NCBI GenBank assembly: GCA_028583405.1
Contig: CM053249.1
Location: 35,974,628-36,038,627, forward strand
Source of the DNA: Pogonophryne albipinna
Lineage: Eukaryota; Chordata; Actinopteri; Perciformes; Artedidraconidae
Reading direction: 5' to 3'
Length of the DNA: 64,000 bases
The notes below the pieces were generated by a model. The model was not told the DNA's origin and made no database searches. It saw only the letters and a program-made list of their open reading frames with translations. A program made the translations under genes and the position numbers. Positions 21,083 through 33,745 of this stretch are shown piece by piece; the first letter of the stretch is position 1, and every line of letters starts with the position of its first letter.

Positions 21083-21533
21083 TGTCACGATTTAAGTTTT
21101 GTCTGTCTTGTCATGGTTTTATTTTGAAATTCTGTTCTCCCTGTGTCTTGTCTTCCTTCCTGTGTTTGCCCTTGTGTTTCTGATTGTCTGATTGTGTTCA
21201 CCTGTTGCCCTTGTGTTTCTGTCTCCCCTGCCCAGCTGTGTCTTATCCTGTGATTACCCTTCTGTGTATTTAGTCTTGTCTTCCCCTGTGCTCCATGTCG
21301 GTTCATTACCTTTCCTGTCACCCTCCATGTTTGACTGTCGGTTTTGTTTGGATGCTCATGCTACGGATTTATGGATGTTAGGTTCTTTCATGCTACGGAT
21401 TTATCGATGTTATGGTCTTTCTTGTTTGTTTATCGTCTACAGCTTTTTGGTAAATAAAGCTCGCCTTTTGTTATTTTACCTTTTTTGTCTTTTTAAAACT
21501 GCATTTGAGTCCTAAAATTCCCGGATTCTGACA
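21083..21533 (+). repeat. LTR (left) of a pol-less LTR retrotransposon
   Basis: TGTCACG start and TGACA end, pyrimidine-rich TGTCTTGTCTTCC blocks and an AATAAAG polyadenylation-like signal near 21457. It is followed by ATGAACCGACC, the start of a gag-like remnant. The same LTR recurs at 23724-24797 and, diverged, at 59536-59957. Confidence 0.8.
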
Positions 21534-21613
21534 GAATGAACCGACCAAAAATGGACTCAGCAGTTTCACTTTTGTTGGCTCAACAGGCGGATCATCTCAA
21601 GTAGTCTCTAGAG

Positions 21614-22012
21614 CAGAGGTTGCGCTAGACTTTTTCACTGCCCGTCATTTTTGACGGGCATGATTGTAACATTTTCGTCAAAAAACAGAATTACGAGGGG
21701 GGGTGGGAGAGCAGAGCATGCTCGTGAACTGTCAACGGGGGGTTGCCGTGTTATGCATGCCCACTGCACCTCGCGGGAGCACACAGCGTAAAGCCAAAAC
21801 TCACAGACATTTCAATGATCTGTAAGGGAAAGTTAGGTTTGGAAACAGTATAATTTCCTTTTTGAAGGGCATGTATAACACGGCATAACACCGGAGCCTA
21901 GCTGTGGGGAAGCTTTGGCGCTGTTCCGAGATTGTTCTAATCTGTCAAAATGACGGACTGCTTTCAGATTTTTCCGTCATAGACGGAAGATATTCGGTTA
22001 ACGCGACCTCTG
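21614..22012. mobile_element. Short hAT insertion (CAGAGGTTGCG ends)
   Basis: Ends CAGAGGTTGCGCTAGAC and GTTAACGCGACCTCTG; 8-bp duplication CTCTAGAG at 21606-21613 and 22013-22020. 399 bp, non-coding. Confidence 0.85.
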
Positions 22013-22186
22013 CTCTAGAGTACATTTTTTATATACCTGGTTGGGAGCCTCATCTAGACGGGGTAAAGAGGCTGCCTTGAAGGAAGCACGCCAGGAGGTT
22101 ACTCGCAAGCCCTGGCTCAGGAGCTTGTTGCCTGAGTGGCTACAAGCTTTTACAAGCAGCCCTGAAAGCTTGTCTCAAGCCTCTAA

Positions 22187-22504
22187 CGGCCCCTACACAC
22201 GGCGGCGTGCGTTGTCGCCTGCCGGCGGGGGGGGCTGAAACTCGACCAACAACCAATCACATGAATCTCCCGCCCCAGACACACAAGCACGCGGTTTGAT
22301 TGGCTAGAGCTTGCACTGGCATATGATTCGATTGGCTGACGAGGCGGCAAAAGTAGAACATTGCTCTACTTTTGCAGCGAGCACCGCGAGAGAAGCTACG
22401 CTTTGCTCCCACAATGCAGTTCGGCGAATCGTGACGTCACCCCATTCAAAGTGAATGGGCAGAAGCGTTGAAGCGGCAACGCACGCCGCCGTGTGTAGGC
22501 TCCG
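22187..22504. mobile_element. Harbinger-type MITE, 318 bp
   Basis: Inverted ends of about 32 bp (CGGCCCCTACACACGGCGGC left; the right reads CGGAGCCTACACACGGCGGC on the minus strand), flanked by TAA at 22184-22186 and 22505-22507, the 3-bp target pattern of PIF/Harbinger. Confidence 0.85.
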
Positions 22505-22507
22505 TAA

Positions 22508-23690
22508 CCCTTTCCTGGGGTCTGGCCTGGCCTTGAGAGGTCCGCAGATCCTCCGGAAGGTTTCTGGGAGATGCAAGGCCAGGATTCCAGCCCGTGCTCC
22601 AGCAGCTCCAGTTCCGGCCCACGCAGCCATGTTTTCGGCTCCAGTACTGGCTTCCCGGCCGACGCCAGCCCCCCGTGTCCTGTCGGCGTACCGGCTGACT
22701 CAAGTCCCTTCTTCATCGGGGGTCCCGCCGACTCAAGCTCCTTCACCGTCCGGGGTCCCATCGACTCAAGTCCCCTCTCCGTCGGTGGTCCCGCCAACTC
22801 ATGTCCCTTCTTCATCGGAGGTCCCGCCGACTCAAGTCCCCTCTCCGTCGGTGGTCCCGCCAACTCATGTCCTTTCTTCATCGGGGGTCCCGCTTTCTCA
22901 AGTCCCGACTCAGGTTCCGATTCATTTCCCTTCTCCTCTGGCGGTCCAGCCGAGACCTGTTTTGTCGGAGGTCCTGCCAACTCCATGTCCTGTTCCGTTG
23001 AGGGTCCAGCCGACTTCTGTTTCGTTGGGGGTCCCGCCGACACCTGCTCCGCCGGATTTCCTGCCAGCACCATGTCCTGTCCTGTTGGAGGTTCTGTCAA
23101 CACCAGCCCTTGCTCCGTCCAGGGTCCCACTGACACCAGCCTATGTTCCGTCCAGGGTTCCTGTCCGGCCGACACTGGTTCATGTCTCGCCGTGGGTCCC
23201 ACCAGCTCCTGCTACCCAGTATTCCTGCTCGGGCGATCCAGCGGACACTGGAGGGTTCCCACTGTGGTGTACGCCGTCCTCCGGAGCTGTCCCGCCGCCG
23301 TCTTGCCCGTTCTCGAGCCCGGCTCCCTGGCTTTCGCCGCTATGACTTTCGCCCTCAAACCAGGTCCCCTGACTCTCCCAGTCGCTGCCTGCGCCCTCGT
23401 GCCCGGCCCCCTGAGTTCGCCTGCTGTGGCCTTCACCCTTCCTCGGACTTTGCTTTGCCACCGGGCCGTCCGCCGAGACCACCTCCTGGTCCTCTGCCTT
23501 GCCCCGGGTTGTCCGCCCCAAGACCCCTTCCTGGTCCTCTGCCTTGCCCCGGGTTGTCCGCCCCGAGACCGCTTCCTGGTCCTCTGCCTTGCCCCCGGGT
23601 CGTCCACCCGAGACCCCCCCCGTCCTCCGGACCCCCTTCACCCACCCTTCTGGAAGTTTTGGACATTGTTTTGCTTTTAAGGGACGTCTG
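22508..23690 (+). repeat. Pro/Ser-rich coding-phase repeat region
   Basis: Degenerate repeats of a V-P-P-T-Q-V-P-S-P-S type in one plus frame; two other plus frames are also open for about 300 codons each. Its units (ACGCCAGCCCCCCGTGTCCT and similar) reappear inverted and expanded at 27396-30480. Open frames here probably reflect GC-rich multiple-of-three repeats rather than a proven protein. Confidence 0.6.
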
Positions 23691-23723
23691 GAATCCGTCC
23701 CTTGAGGGGGGGGGGGGTTGTTA

Positions 23724-24797
23724 TGTCACGATTTTAGTTTTGTCTGTCTTGTCATGGTTTTATTTTGAAATTCTGTTCTCCCTGTGTCTTGTCTTCCTTC
23801 CTGTGTTTGCCCTCCTGTGTCTGATTGTGTTTCTGCCTCCCCTGCCCAGCTGTGTCTTGTCCTGTGATTACCCTTCTGTGTATATAGGCCCATTCCCAAA
23901 CCGTCCCCTACCCCTACACCCTACCCCTACACCCTACCCCTCCGTTTGCGCGTTCACGCGGAGGGTCCGCCATATTGAGGGCTGTTCCAAACCAACGAGT
24001 GTGGAGGGGGAGTGGGCTATAAAGCCCTCAAACAGCGAATCGGCATCGGTGCTGACTTGAGACCGGTCTCTACCTGACCGGTCTCCACGCTGTGTGTGTC
24101 CGTCAGTAAACAAGCTGTTAACAAGTAGTTCCAGCAAACATCCACTGATAAACTGCGATGTTAACAACCTCATGATAACCTCATATGTTTTAACTTAGGA
24201 TCATACCGGTGTTTAGTCTAGAAAAAGGTAAATGTGTGCATTTTATTATAAAGTTGTGTATATTTATAGACTGTTGCAAAAACTAAGAAGCTTATAAACA
24301 TCAGGTTTAAAACTAAAAGAGCTTTACAAAAAAGTAACACAATGAAAGATGTTTTATTTGAGTTATTAATTTAATTTTTTTGTCTAAGAGATGCTGATTT
24401 GAAACCGTTGTTACATACAGTTACGGCACTTCCTGTTTCTGCCGGAGAGAGGGGAGGCCGTCCCAAAGCTTGCTGCTGTATTTACTCCCTCCATCTGACA
24501 GGAGGGAGCCTCGTTGAGCTGCGAGTGTGGCTACAGACGGAGTTCACTCCGTCACGGAGGGGTAGGGTCGAGGGAGTGGTTTGGGATTGGGCTTTAGTCT
24601 TGTCTTGTCTTCCCCTGTGCTCCATGTCGGTTCATTACCTTTCCTGTCACCCTCCATGTTTGACTGTCAGTTTTGTTTGGATGCTCATGCTACGGATTTA
24701 TGGAAGTTAAGTTATTTCTTGTTTTATCGTCTACAGCTTTTTGGTAAATAAAGCTCGCCTTTTGTCTTTTTAAAACTGCATTTCCCGGATCCTGACA
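23724..24797 (+). repeat. LTR (right) with an inserted MITE
   Basis: Same LTR as 21083-21533, split by a roughly 706-bp insertion. It ends CCTGACA at 24797. Confidence 0.8.
23887..24592. mobile_element. MITE with GGCCCATTCCCAAACC ends
   Basis: Left GGCCCATTCCCAAACC and right GGTTTGGGATTGGGCT form inverted ends. The uninterrupted LTR at 21083-21533 shows the empty site (TGTGTATTTAGTC). The target is 2-3 bp (ATA/TTA), so Harbinger-like; the exact edge is uncertain. Confidence 0.7.
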
Positions 24798-24842
24798 ATT
24801 ACAGTACAGCTACTTCTGGTTACACATAGTGTGTCATTCAAG

Positions 24843-24870
24843 CGTGTGTGTGTGTGTGTGTGTGTGTGTG
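24843..24870. repeat. (GT)n microsatellite
   Basis: About 14 GT units. Confidence 0.9.
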
Positions 24871-25144
24871 AGACATGGTAATGCTGCAGAGCCTCCTCTC
24901 AGGGATTGTCAGGGAACTTTCTTTGATTGTCTCTTCTTTCTCTTTACTTCTTCTTCATCCAATGTCTTCCGTCTCTTCCTCTTCACCTTCAAGCTGTCAC
25001 CCCCCCCCCATGTCCCTCATCAGCAGTACTCCCCACCTCGCCCAACCCTCCCAGCTCCCATGATGGGGATCAGGGGGGGGGGGCTTGTGTTGCGGTCGCC
25101 CTGTTTATGCAATCCCCCTTGTTTTGAAGTGACAGGCCAGGGAT

Positions 25145-25560
25145 AGATATGCAATATTAAAGAGAGGCCTTATGAATTTTAGACATCTAATTAGTTGCTT
25201 CCCCGTGAACATATCGTGGCTCGTGGGGGCATGGAGCGCTCCGCCAGGGCCTCTCTGAAGTGCAGGGCAGAAAAAAGGGGCCCGCTGCCACCTCTAATGT
25301 ATTCCCCTCTAATGTAAGTAGTAATCATAGCACTAAGGTTAATTAATGGCCCTCCGAAGCTCTGCTTTCCTCAGAATATCAGGCTGTGGTATCACCGGAG
25401 CACCAATTAGAGGCTTTTTTCTGCTCCTGTTTCAAATGTTAATGGCCACTGTTTCAGGGCCGCGGAGCGACGGGAAAGAGGTAAAGCGCTGAGGTGATCG
25501 TCGTAACAATTTATGGATGTTACACAGGCCAGCAGAAGTTTCTGCTCGGGGGCACGCAGC
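25145..25560. other. Possible conserved non-coding element
   Basis: Single-copy-looking sequence with homeodomain-type cores (CTAATTAG, TTAATTAATGG, CCAATTAGAG), a TATGCAATATTA stretch and no ORF. The texture is like developmental enhancers in gene deserts; no alignment was available. Confidence 0.3.
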
Positions 25561-27350
<1,790 letters not shown>

Positions 27351-27395
27351 GTGGTTCTCAAACTTTTTCAGTCATTCCCCACTTTGAACAGATGT
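27351..27395. mobile_element. hAT-type end CAGTGGTTCTCAAACTTTTT
   Basis: Characteristic left end of a fish hAT family. No matching right end is found, because repeat-domain sequence follows. Confidence 0.45.
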
Positions 27396-27442
27396 GTCAC
27401 GGTGTGTGCAACAAGCAGGACCCAAATGCAGATTTGGCGCAC

Positions 27443-27615
27443 CAGGGTGGGTGGAGGGGGTCTGGAGGCGGGACACAACACTAGGCGCACCAGGGAGGGT
27501 GGAGGGGGTCCGGAGGCGGGACACAACACTAGGCGCACCAGGGTGGGTGGAGGGGGTCTGGAGGCGGGACACAACACTAGGCGCACCAGGGTGGGTGGAG
27601 GGGGTCCGGAGGACG
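27443..27615. repeat. 48-bp tandem array
   Basis: Unit starts GGCGCACCAGGGTGGGTGGA; about 3.6 copies alternating TCTGG/TCCGG. Confidence 0.85.
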
Positions 27616-27623
27616 GGCCCTGA

Positions 27624-27770
27624 AGGGATCTCGGGCGGACGGCCCGGGTGCAAGGCCAAGTCCAGGGTGGAAATCTCGGGCGGACGGCCCGGGGGCAAGG
27701 CAGAGACCAAGGAGGGGGTCTCGGGCGGACGGCCCGGGGGCAAGGCAGAGACCAAGGAAGAGTCAGGGGG
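27624..27770. repeat. 45-bp tandem array
   Basis: Unit starts CTCGGGCGGACGGCCCGGGG; about three copies. Confidence 0.8.
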
Positions 27771-27774
27771 CCGA

Positions 27775-27965
27775 GCATGAGGGCGAAGTCCGCGGCTCTC
27801 AGGGGGCCAGGCTCGAGGCCGAAGACCGCGGCTCTCAGGGGGCCGGGCTCGAGGGCGAAGACCGCGGCTCTCAGGGGGCCGGGCTCGAGGGCGAAGACCG
27901 CGGCTTTCAGGGGGCCGGGCTCGAGGGCGAAGACCGGACAGTTCCGGAGGCCGGGCAGGAAGGCG
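27775..27965. repeat. 36-bp tandem array
   Basis: Unit GGCCGGGCTCGAGGGCGAAG plus 16 more bases; about five copies. Confidence 0.85.
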
Positions 27966-28020
27966 CTGACGGGACAGCTCCGGAGGCCGGGCAGGACCCG
28001 GTGTCGGTGGGACAGGTAAC

Positions 28021-28790
28021 GGCAGGACCTCCACCGGAACAAGACATGGGATTGGCAGGACTCCCAGCAGAAGAGCAGTCTGCGGGACCTCCAAAGGCTC
28101 AGGACCTGGGGTTGGCAGGACCCCCGGCAGAAGAGCAGTCTGCGGGTCCTCCAACGGCTCAGGACATGGAGTTGGCAGGACCCCCGGCAGAAGAGCAGTC
28201 TGCGGGACCTCCAAAGACTCAGGACATGGGGTTGGCAGGACCCCCGGCAGAAGAGCAGTCTGCGGGACCTCCAAAGGCTCAGGACACGGGGTTGGCAGGA
28301 CCCCCGGCAGAAGAGCAGTCTGCGGGACCTCCAAAGGCTCAGGACACGGGGTTGGCAGGACCCCCGGCAGAAGAGTAGTCGGCGGGGCCTCCAACGGGAC
28401 AGGACACAGGGTTGGCAGGACCCCCGGCAGGAGGGTAGTCGGCGGGGCCTCCAACGGCACAGGACACTGGGTTGGCAGGACCCCCGGCAGGAGAGTAGTC
28501 GGCGGGGCCTCCAACGGCACAGGACACTGGGTTGGCAGGACCCCCGGCAGGAGAGTAGTCGGCGGGGCCTCCAACGGCACAGGACATAGAGTTGGCAGGA
28601 CCCCCGGCAGGAGAGTAGTCGGCGGGGCCTCCAACGGCACAGGACACTGGGTTGGCAGGACCCCCGGCAGGAGAGTAGTCGGCGGGGCCTCCAACGGCAC
28701 AGGACACTGGGTTGGCAGGACCCCCGGCAGGAGAGTAGTCGGCGGGGCCTCCAACGGGACAAAACAAAGAGTTGGCAGGACCCCCAGCGG
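28021..28790. repeat. 60-bp tandem array, about 13 copies
   Basis: Units such as GGCGGGGCCTCCAACGGCAC recur every 60 bases. Two subtypes (AGAAGAGCAGTCTGCGGG at left, AGGAGAGTAGTCGGCGGG at right) form two blocks, which points to block expansion. Confidence 0.95.
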
Positions 28791-28809
28791 AACCTCCAAC
28801 GACACTTGG

Positions 28810-30000
28810 GTAGGGACTTGAGAGGGAACTGGAGAGGGGACTCGAGAGGGAACTGGAGAGGGAACTGGAGAGGGGACTCGAGAGGGGACTCGAGAGGGAA
28901 CTCGAGAGGGGACTCGAGAGGGGACTCGAGAGGGGACTGGAGAGGGGACTCGAGAGGGAACTCGAGAGGGGACTCGAGAGGGAACTCGAGAGGGAACTGG
29001 CGAGGGGACTCGAGAGGGGACTCGAGAGGGGACTCGAGAGGGGACTCGAGAGGGAACTGGAGAGGGAACTGGAGAGGGAACTGGAAAGGGGACTCGAGAG
29101 GGAACTGGAGAGGGGACTCGAGAGGAGACTGGAGAGGGAACTGGAGAGGAGACTCGAGAGGGAACTGGAGAGGGGACTCGAGAGGGAACTGGAGAGGGGA
29201 CTCGAGAGGGAACTGGAGAGGGAACTGGAGAGGGGACTCGAGAGGGGACTGGAGAAGGAACTGGAGAGGAGACTCGAGAGGGGACTCGGGAGGGGACTCG
29301 AAAAGGGACTCGAGAAGGGACCTGAGAGGGGACTTGAGATGGGACTCGAGAGGTGACTTGAGAGGGGACTCGAGAAGAGACTCGAGAGGGGACCTGAGAG
29401 GGAACTCGAGAGGTGACTTGAGGGGGAACTCGAGAGGTGACTTGAGAGGGAACTCGATAGGAAACTCGAGAGAGGGCTTGAGAGGAGACTCGAGAGGAGA
29501 CTCGAGAGGTTTCTTGAGAGGGGACTCGGGTAGGAACTTGAGAGGAGACTTGAGAGAGGACTTGAGAGGGACCTCGAGAGGGGACTCGAGAGGGACCTCG
29601 AGAGGGGACTCGAGAGGGGACTAGAGAGGGACCTCGAGAGGGGACTCGAGAGGGAACTCGAGAGGGGACTCGAGAGGGGACTAGAGAGGGGACTAGAGAG
29701 GGAACTTGAGAGGGAACTCGAGAGGAGACTTGAGAGGGGACTCGAGAGAGGACTAGAGAGGGAACTGGAGAGGGGACTCGAGAGGGAACTAGAGAGGGAA
29801 CTCGAGAGGGGACTCGAGAGGGGACTAGAAAGGGAACTCGAGAGGGAACTTGAGAGGAGACTAGAGAGGGAACTGGAGAGGGAATTGGAGAGGGGACTGG
29901 AGAGGGGACTGGAGAGGGGACTCGAGAGGGAACTGGAGAGGGGACTGGAGAGGGGACTGGAGAGGGGACTCGAGAGGGAACTGGAAAGGGGACTTGTGTC
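28810..30000. repeat. 12-bp minisatellite, about 100 copies
   Basis: Unit CTCGAGAGGGGA/CTGGAGAGGGAA, with higher-order patterns. It encodes V-P-S-R/V-P-S-P repeats on the minus strand. Confidence 0.95.
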
Positions 30001-30365
30001 GGTCGGTACGGCGACAGGACTCGGGGAGCTGGTGTTGGCTGGAGAGCCAACAGGAGACGAGGTGCTGGAGTCGGCCGGTACGCCGACAGGACACGGGGAG
30101 CTGGCGTCGGCTGGGGAGCCAGCAGGAGACGAGGTGCTGGAGTCGGCCGGTACGCCGACAGGACACGGGGAGCTGGCGTCGGCTGGGGAGCCAGCAGGAG
30201 ACGAGGTGCTGGAGTCGGCCGGTACGCCGACAGGACTTGGGGAGCTGGCGTCGGCTGGGGAGCCAGCAGGAGACGAGGTGCTGGAGTCGGCCGGTACGCC
30301 GACAGGGCACGGGGAGCTGGCGTCGGCTGGGTAGCCAGCAGGAGACGAGGTGCTGGAGTCGGAAC
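30001..30365. repeat. 72-bp tandem array, five copies
   Basis: Unit starts GAGTCGGCCGGTACGCCGAC and ends GACGAGGTGCTG. Confidence 0.95.
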
Positions 30366-30580
30366 TGGGGCCGGAACCATGGCTGCTGGGGCCAGGAAAA
30401 CACACAGGGAAAAGTACCAGACAATAACCAGGGAGGAAAACATGACATCAAACACCCAAAACATCCAAAACAACATAAGAGAATCCTGACAAGATGGGCC
30501 CTTTCAAGCCCCACCTGTTCCTCATCGCACCAATAAAATGGTAGGCCAAGCTTAAAATTGTCAAATGTATCTTTCTATAA

Positions 30581-30604
30581 CATGGGTCTCCAACCTTTTT
30601 TAGG
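30581..30604. mobile_element. hAT-type end CATGGGTCTCCAACCTTTTT
   Basis: Same end type as at 41999 (CACGGGTCTCCAACCTTTTT). It is interrupted by element E copy 1. Confidence 0.4.
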
Positions 30605-32579
30605 CAGCCTGTCCTCCTACAAAAAACGACCATATAGGTCGATTGTTCAGCAGCTAAATACGACCCACAGTCACGTTTTAAAGTGTAGCACCTCTAGTGG
30701 TCGTGTAAGAAACAACATGCTCCTGTCGATTGCAAACGCTCCGGAGGGTCGTTTATTCACAAATAACTCTCTCTGGAAAATCCTAAATTGTGGAATAGTT
30801 TGGCCATTAAAATGCTTTTTTATTAGATTTCTAGCGAGAAGTGTATATTGTACTTTTATAATCTACGTCTAGTGGATGTGTAGGATCTACAGTTTGATAG
30901 ATATACGAAGATGATTTGAGGTCTCGCCAGGAGAACGTGTACTGTATGGGGCAGCTTCCATGTAAAGTTAGCGTGGGTGAAAACAGTATTTCCGGTCTCG
31001 AAGTTTTCATGACAAAACCGGAAGTATTCCCCACACTGTCAAATGATTACACAGTGATATCTGCATTACTCATCCACTAAAAAACATCAGTTTATCCTTG
31101 TTAATTACACAATATTGATTGGTTTAAATTGTGTACAATCCTTTTGTGTTTTTAACCTTCGATTCGGAGAAACAAATTGTTTTTTCGGAGTTTAGACACT
31201 ACAGAGTTTCCGAAGACACTACACTACCCAGAATCCCCAGCTATCGTTTGAGACTACAACATCCGCCTTGCTTTACAAACCCGTGATTAGCCCTCAAGCT
31301 CTGTGATTGGATGTTGGAGTGGCAGTGCGACAAGGTTACGCCGAGTGTCAAACAGCTCTTTGAAATGGAATGGAACCACGCCAGACTATCCAAAACTGGA
31401 CTTGGACGGGTCCAGCCCAGCCCTCCCCCCCCAGAATTACACATGCTGGCTATTATGTGTTTCGCAACATGTTCTATGGCACGTCTCTACTGGGAATTGT
31501 AGTTTTAAAAGACGTTTCCGTATTTCCCACAATAAGAAGTTGCCAGTATTAAACTGTGTACATCCCTGGAGGTTAAGGGGATACGAAAGACATTGGTGTT
31601 ATCAAATTTAAAACATATAATTAATACATGGGTGAAAATTGCTTGTGTCCATAATGGGCAACATTAATATACCCACATGACAGCTAAGGTCAGAAGAGCT
31701 TTATTTAACAGCTGGTCTTATGTCTGTGACCCCTCCTGTTGTTAATTGATAAGCCTGAAACATGCACTTGTATAGGTTCAGATGCACATTTAGCAAATAT
31801 GGCAGAAGCCATCGATCATCTTAAGATAAGATAAGATACTTTATTGATCCCAAGTTGGGAAATGTTTTTGTTACAGCAGCATGTACAGATGTAGCGCTTC
31901 ATTTCAGACGCCTTCCCGTGCGGGTCCGTGATCGGCAAGGGGTGGGCCCCTGCTGAAAAGGAAAACCCCCCCGCAGGACTTGATACGCCCCCTTGATAAA
32001 TAAATGTAATTTTAATGAAACCAGCTGCAATGAATCATGGATCCACCAGGGGGTTAAGATCCATATGTCACGGATAGGATCATATTCTGTGCTAAATAAG
32101 AGACATGTAATCATTTACAAAACATCACCATGTTTTTATTTAACAAAATAATGTTGTTTAATTCACGTAGGTGTAAGTACAAAACCATCGCTATGTTTTT
32201 TCATCAGGAAATGCAGCCCGGCTCAAACAAACGATTTTCAATCCTCATCCTCACGATCATTTAATGTATCATATGTTCGCGAATTGAGATGAATGCACTA
32301 ATACATGTAGTTTAATCCACGTGAGTTTACAACAACAAAAATAATCGCTTTGTTTTTATATCACAACCGACCGGAGGAAAATGCAGCACGGCTCTCACTA
32401 CCAATCATCCTATTCCCACGGGCAAACAATAATATGTACAGTGTTAATAGTTTACTGTATTATTAGTGTCTAATATTACTGCTATAACAATCACACATTG
32501 AGTTGTTAAAATCAGACCGTTGTTTTTTTTTAAACAGTCTGAATGAAACGGCAGCTCTCAGGTGATCAGGTGTGTTTAC

Positions 32580-33254
32580 CAGTGTTGGGACTAACGTGTT
32601 ACAAACTAACGCATTACTGTAACGCAACTACCTTTTGCGGTAACTAATAACGTTACTAGTTACCTAATCCCATTCAGTAACGCCGTTATAGTTACTGTGA
32701 TTTAAATGGGTGCGTTACTGCGTTATGGAACTGAACCGAATCTCCCTGCGGATGTAGTTTACAGGCGAATACAGCGATGTCCTCTCACAGCACCATGGAA
32801 AAGTGAAAGTAACCAGAGAGGAGTGATGATTGGTTAACGCGGGGTATCATTTCAGGGTAAGCCAATCAGAGACAGAGTTAGGCGGGTCTTGCCTTATGGA
32901 GAAAATACACAGACACACAAACACTTGCTAACACACACACATACACGGCAACGCTCAGCACCAGCACACACACACACACTATGGCAGATGCAAGTATCAG
33001 CGAGAGCAGCAGCGCATTTACAACTTGGAGATATAAAGGATGCACAAAATATTATTGTCAAATGTAAACTGTTTGCAGGACAAAAAGCATTGTCCACATC
33101 GAATAACAGCAATGCCAATCTCCTGAAGCACCTAACTAATGTACATGAGGCTATAAAACTAGTCGCCAAAGACCCCACCGTCTCAACCACCGGCAGTGAC
33201 CCAGATGGAGCAACACCATCTAAACAGCCAAAAAACGATTTTTTTTAAATCGCC
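32580..33254 (+). mobile_element. hAT remnant with BED-finger exon
   Basis: Left end CAGTGTTGGGACTAACG, then GTAACGCAAC/GTTACTG-rich sub-terminal sequence. The right end was not found. Confidence 0.5.
32979..33245 (+). pseudogene. Degenerate BED finger of a hAT transposase
   Basis: Reads VKCKLFAGQKALST ... NLLKHLTNVHE. Compared with the finger at 11470-11754 (CKLCPGQK), the second zinc Cys is Phe. It ends at a TAA after a Lys/Asn-rich tail. A CA-rich stretch precedes it, and the upstream frame is microsatellite-coded. Confidence 0.5.
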
Positions 33255-33654
33255 ACATGTCACCCAGAGTCAACTAAACAGATTGATTGCTGAAAATAGT
33301 TTGTTTGTCTTCAGTGTCAGTCTGACAGTTTATTATTTATCTAATTGTTACTGCCAAAAGAGTGTAGTTCTTGTTTAATTGTTACACTGCCAAAATAGTG
33401 TAGTTGTTGTTAATGTGTACACTGTGGTGATTGACATTATTCACCCACGGATCTATGGGTTGGGGTATTGTTCTGCACGGACATTTTAGTGAACCGGACT
33501 TCCTGTTTCCGCCAGTCTTCGCTTCCCGGGAATGAAGTTGTGTACAATGGTTTTCAGATGCAAATAAAAGTCTAGCTTGTACCTTTGATACCCCGCCTCC
33601 GACTCCCATCTCTCGGCACCACAACACTGCCAAAATAGTGTAGTTGTTTTTCAA

Positions 33655-33745
33655 ATCAAATCAAGTTTTATTTATATAGCACATTTATAAACGATTTTTG
33701 GTCGAGCCAAAGTGCTGTACATATAATAAAAATAGCCTACAGTAG
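33655..33745. repeat. LINE/SINE tail (TTTATTTATATAGCACATTT ... CCAAAGTGCTGTACAT)
   Basis: Recognisable fish retroposon 3' motif, here inside the 4-kb TA insertion. Confidence 0.5.

Larger units (their letters stand above)
21534..23723 (+). mobile_element. Interior of the non-autonomous LTR element
   Basis: Between two LTRs: a short gag-like start (MNRPKMDSAVSLLLAQQ), two transposon insertions, a Pro/Ser-rich repeat region (22508-23690) open in several plus frames, and a G-run polypurine tract at about 23704-23719 just before the right LTR. No protease, reverse transcriptase or integrase motifs are present. Confidence 0.7.
27396..30480 (-). repeat. 3.1-kb GC-rich tandem-repeat domain of an LTR-related element (minus orientation)
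   Basis: Starts TGTCACGG with a GGACCCAAATGCAG segment matching, in reverse, the LTR end of the 21-25 kb family. It is made of six consecutive arrays with units of 48, 45, 36, 60, 12 and 72 bp, all multiples of three, so long frames stay open. One minus frame runs 1034 codons (27372-30476) with P-T-P-A-P, R-V-P-S-P-V-P-S and V-L-P-T-Q-C-P-V-P-L-E-A-P repeats; another runs 688 codons. The first about 32 residues of the long frame are strongly hydrophobic. No enzymatic domain is present. Whether any frame is translated is unknown. Confidence 0.7.

Noticed and set aside
28021..28790. Regular 60-bp units resembling a repeat-spacer (CRISPR-like) array
   Set aside because: Whole units repeat without unique spacers and the context is a eukaryotic LTR-related repeat.
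28806..30536. Plus-strand open frames (RGDSRGNWRG-type and others) across the repeat domain
   Set aside because: They are shadows of short GC-rich multiple-of-three repeats with no start context or domain.
31241..31611. Overlapping short frames on both strands in element E
   Set aside because: No domain, no conservation in frame between the two E copies.
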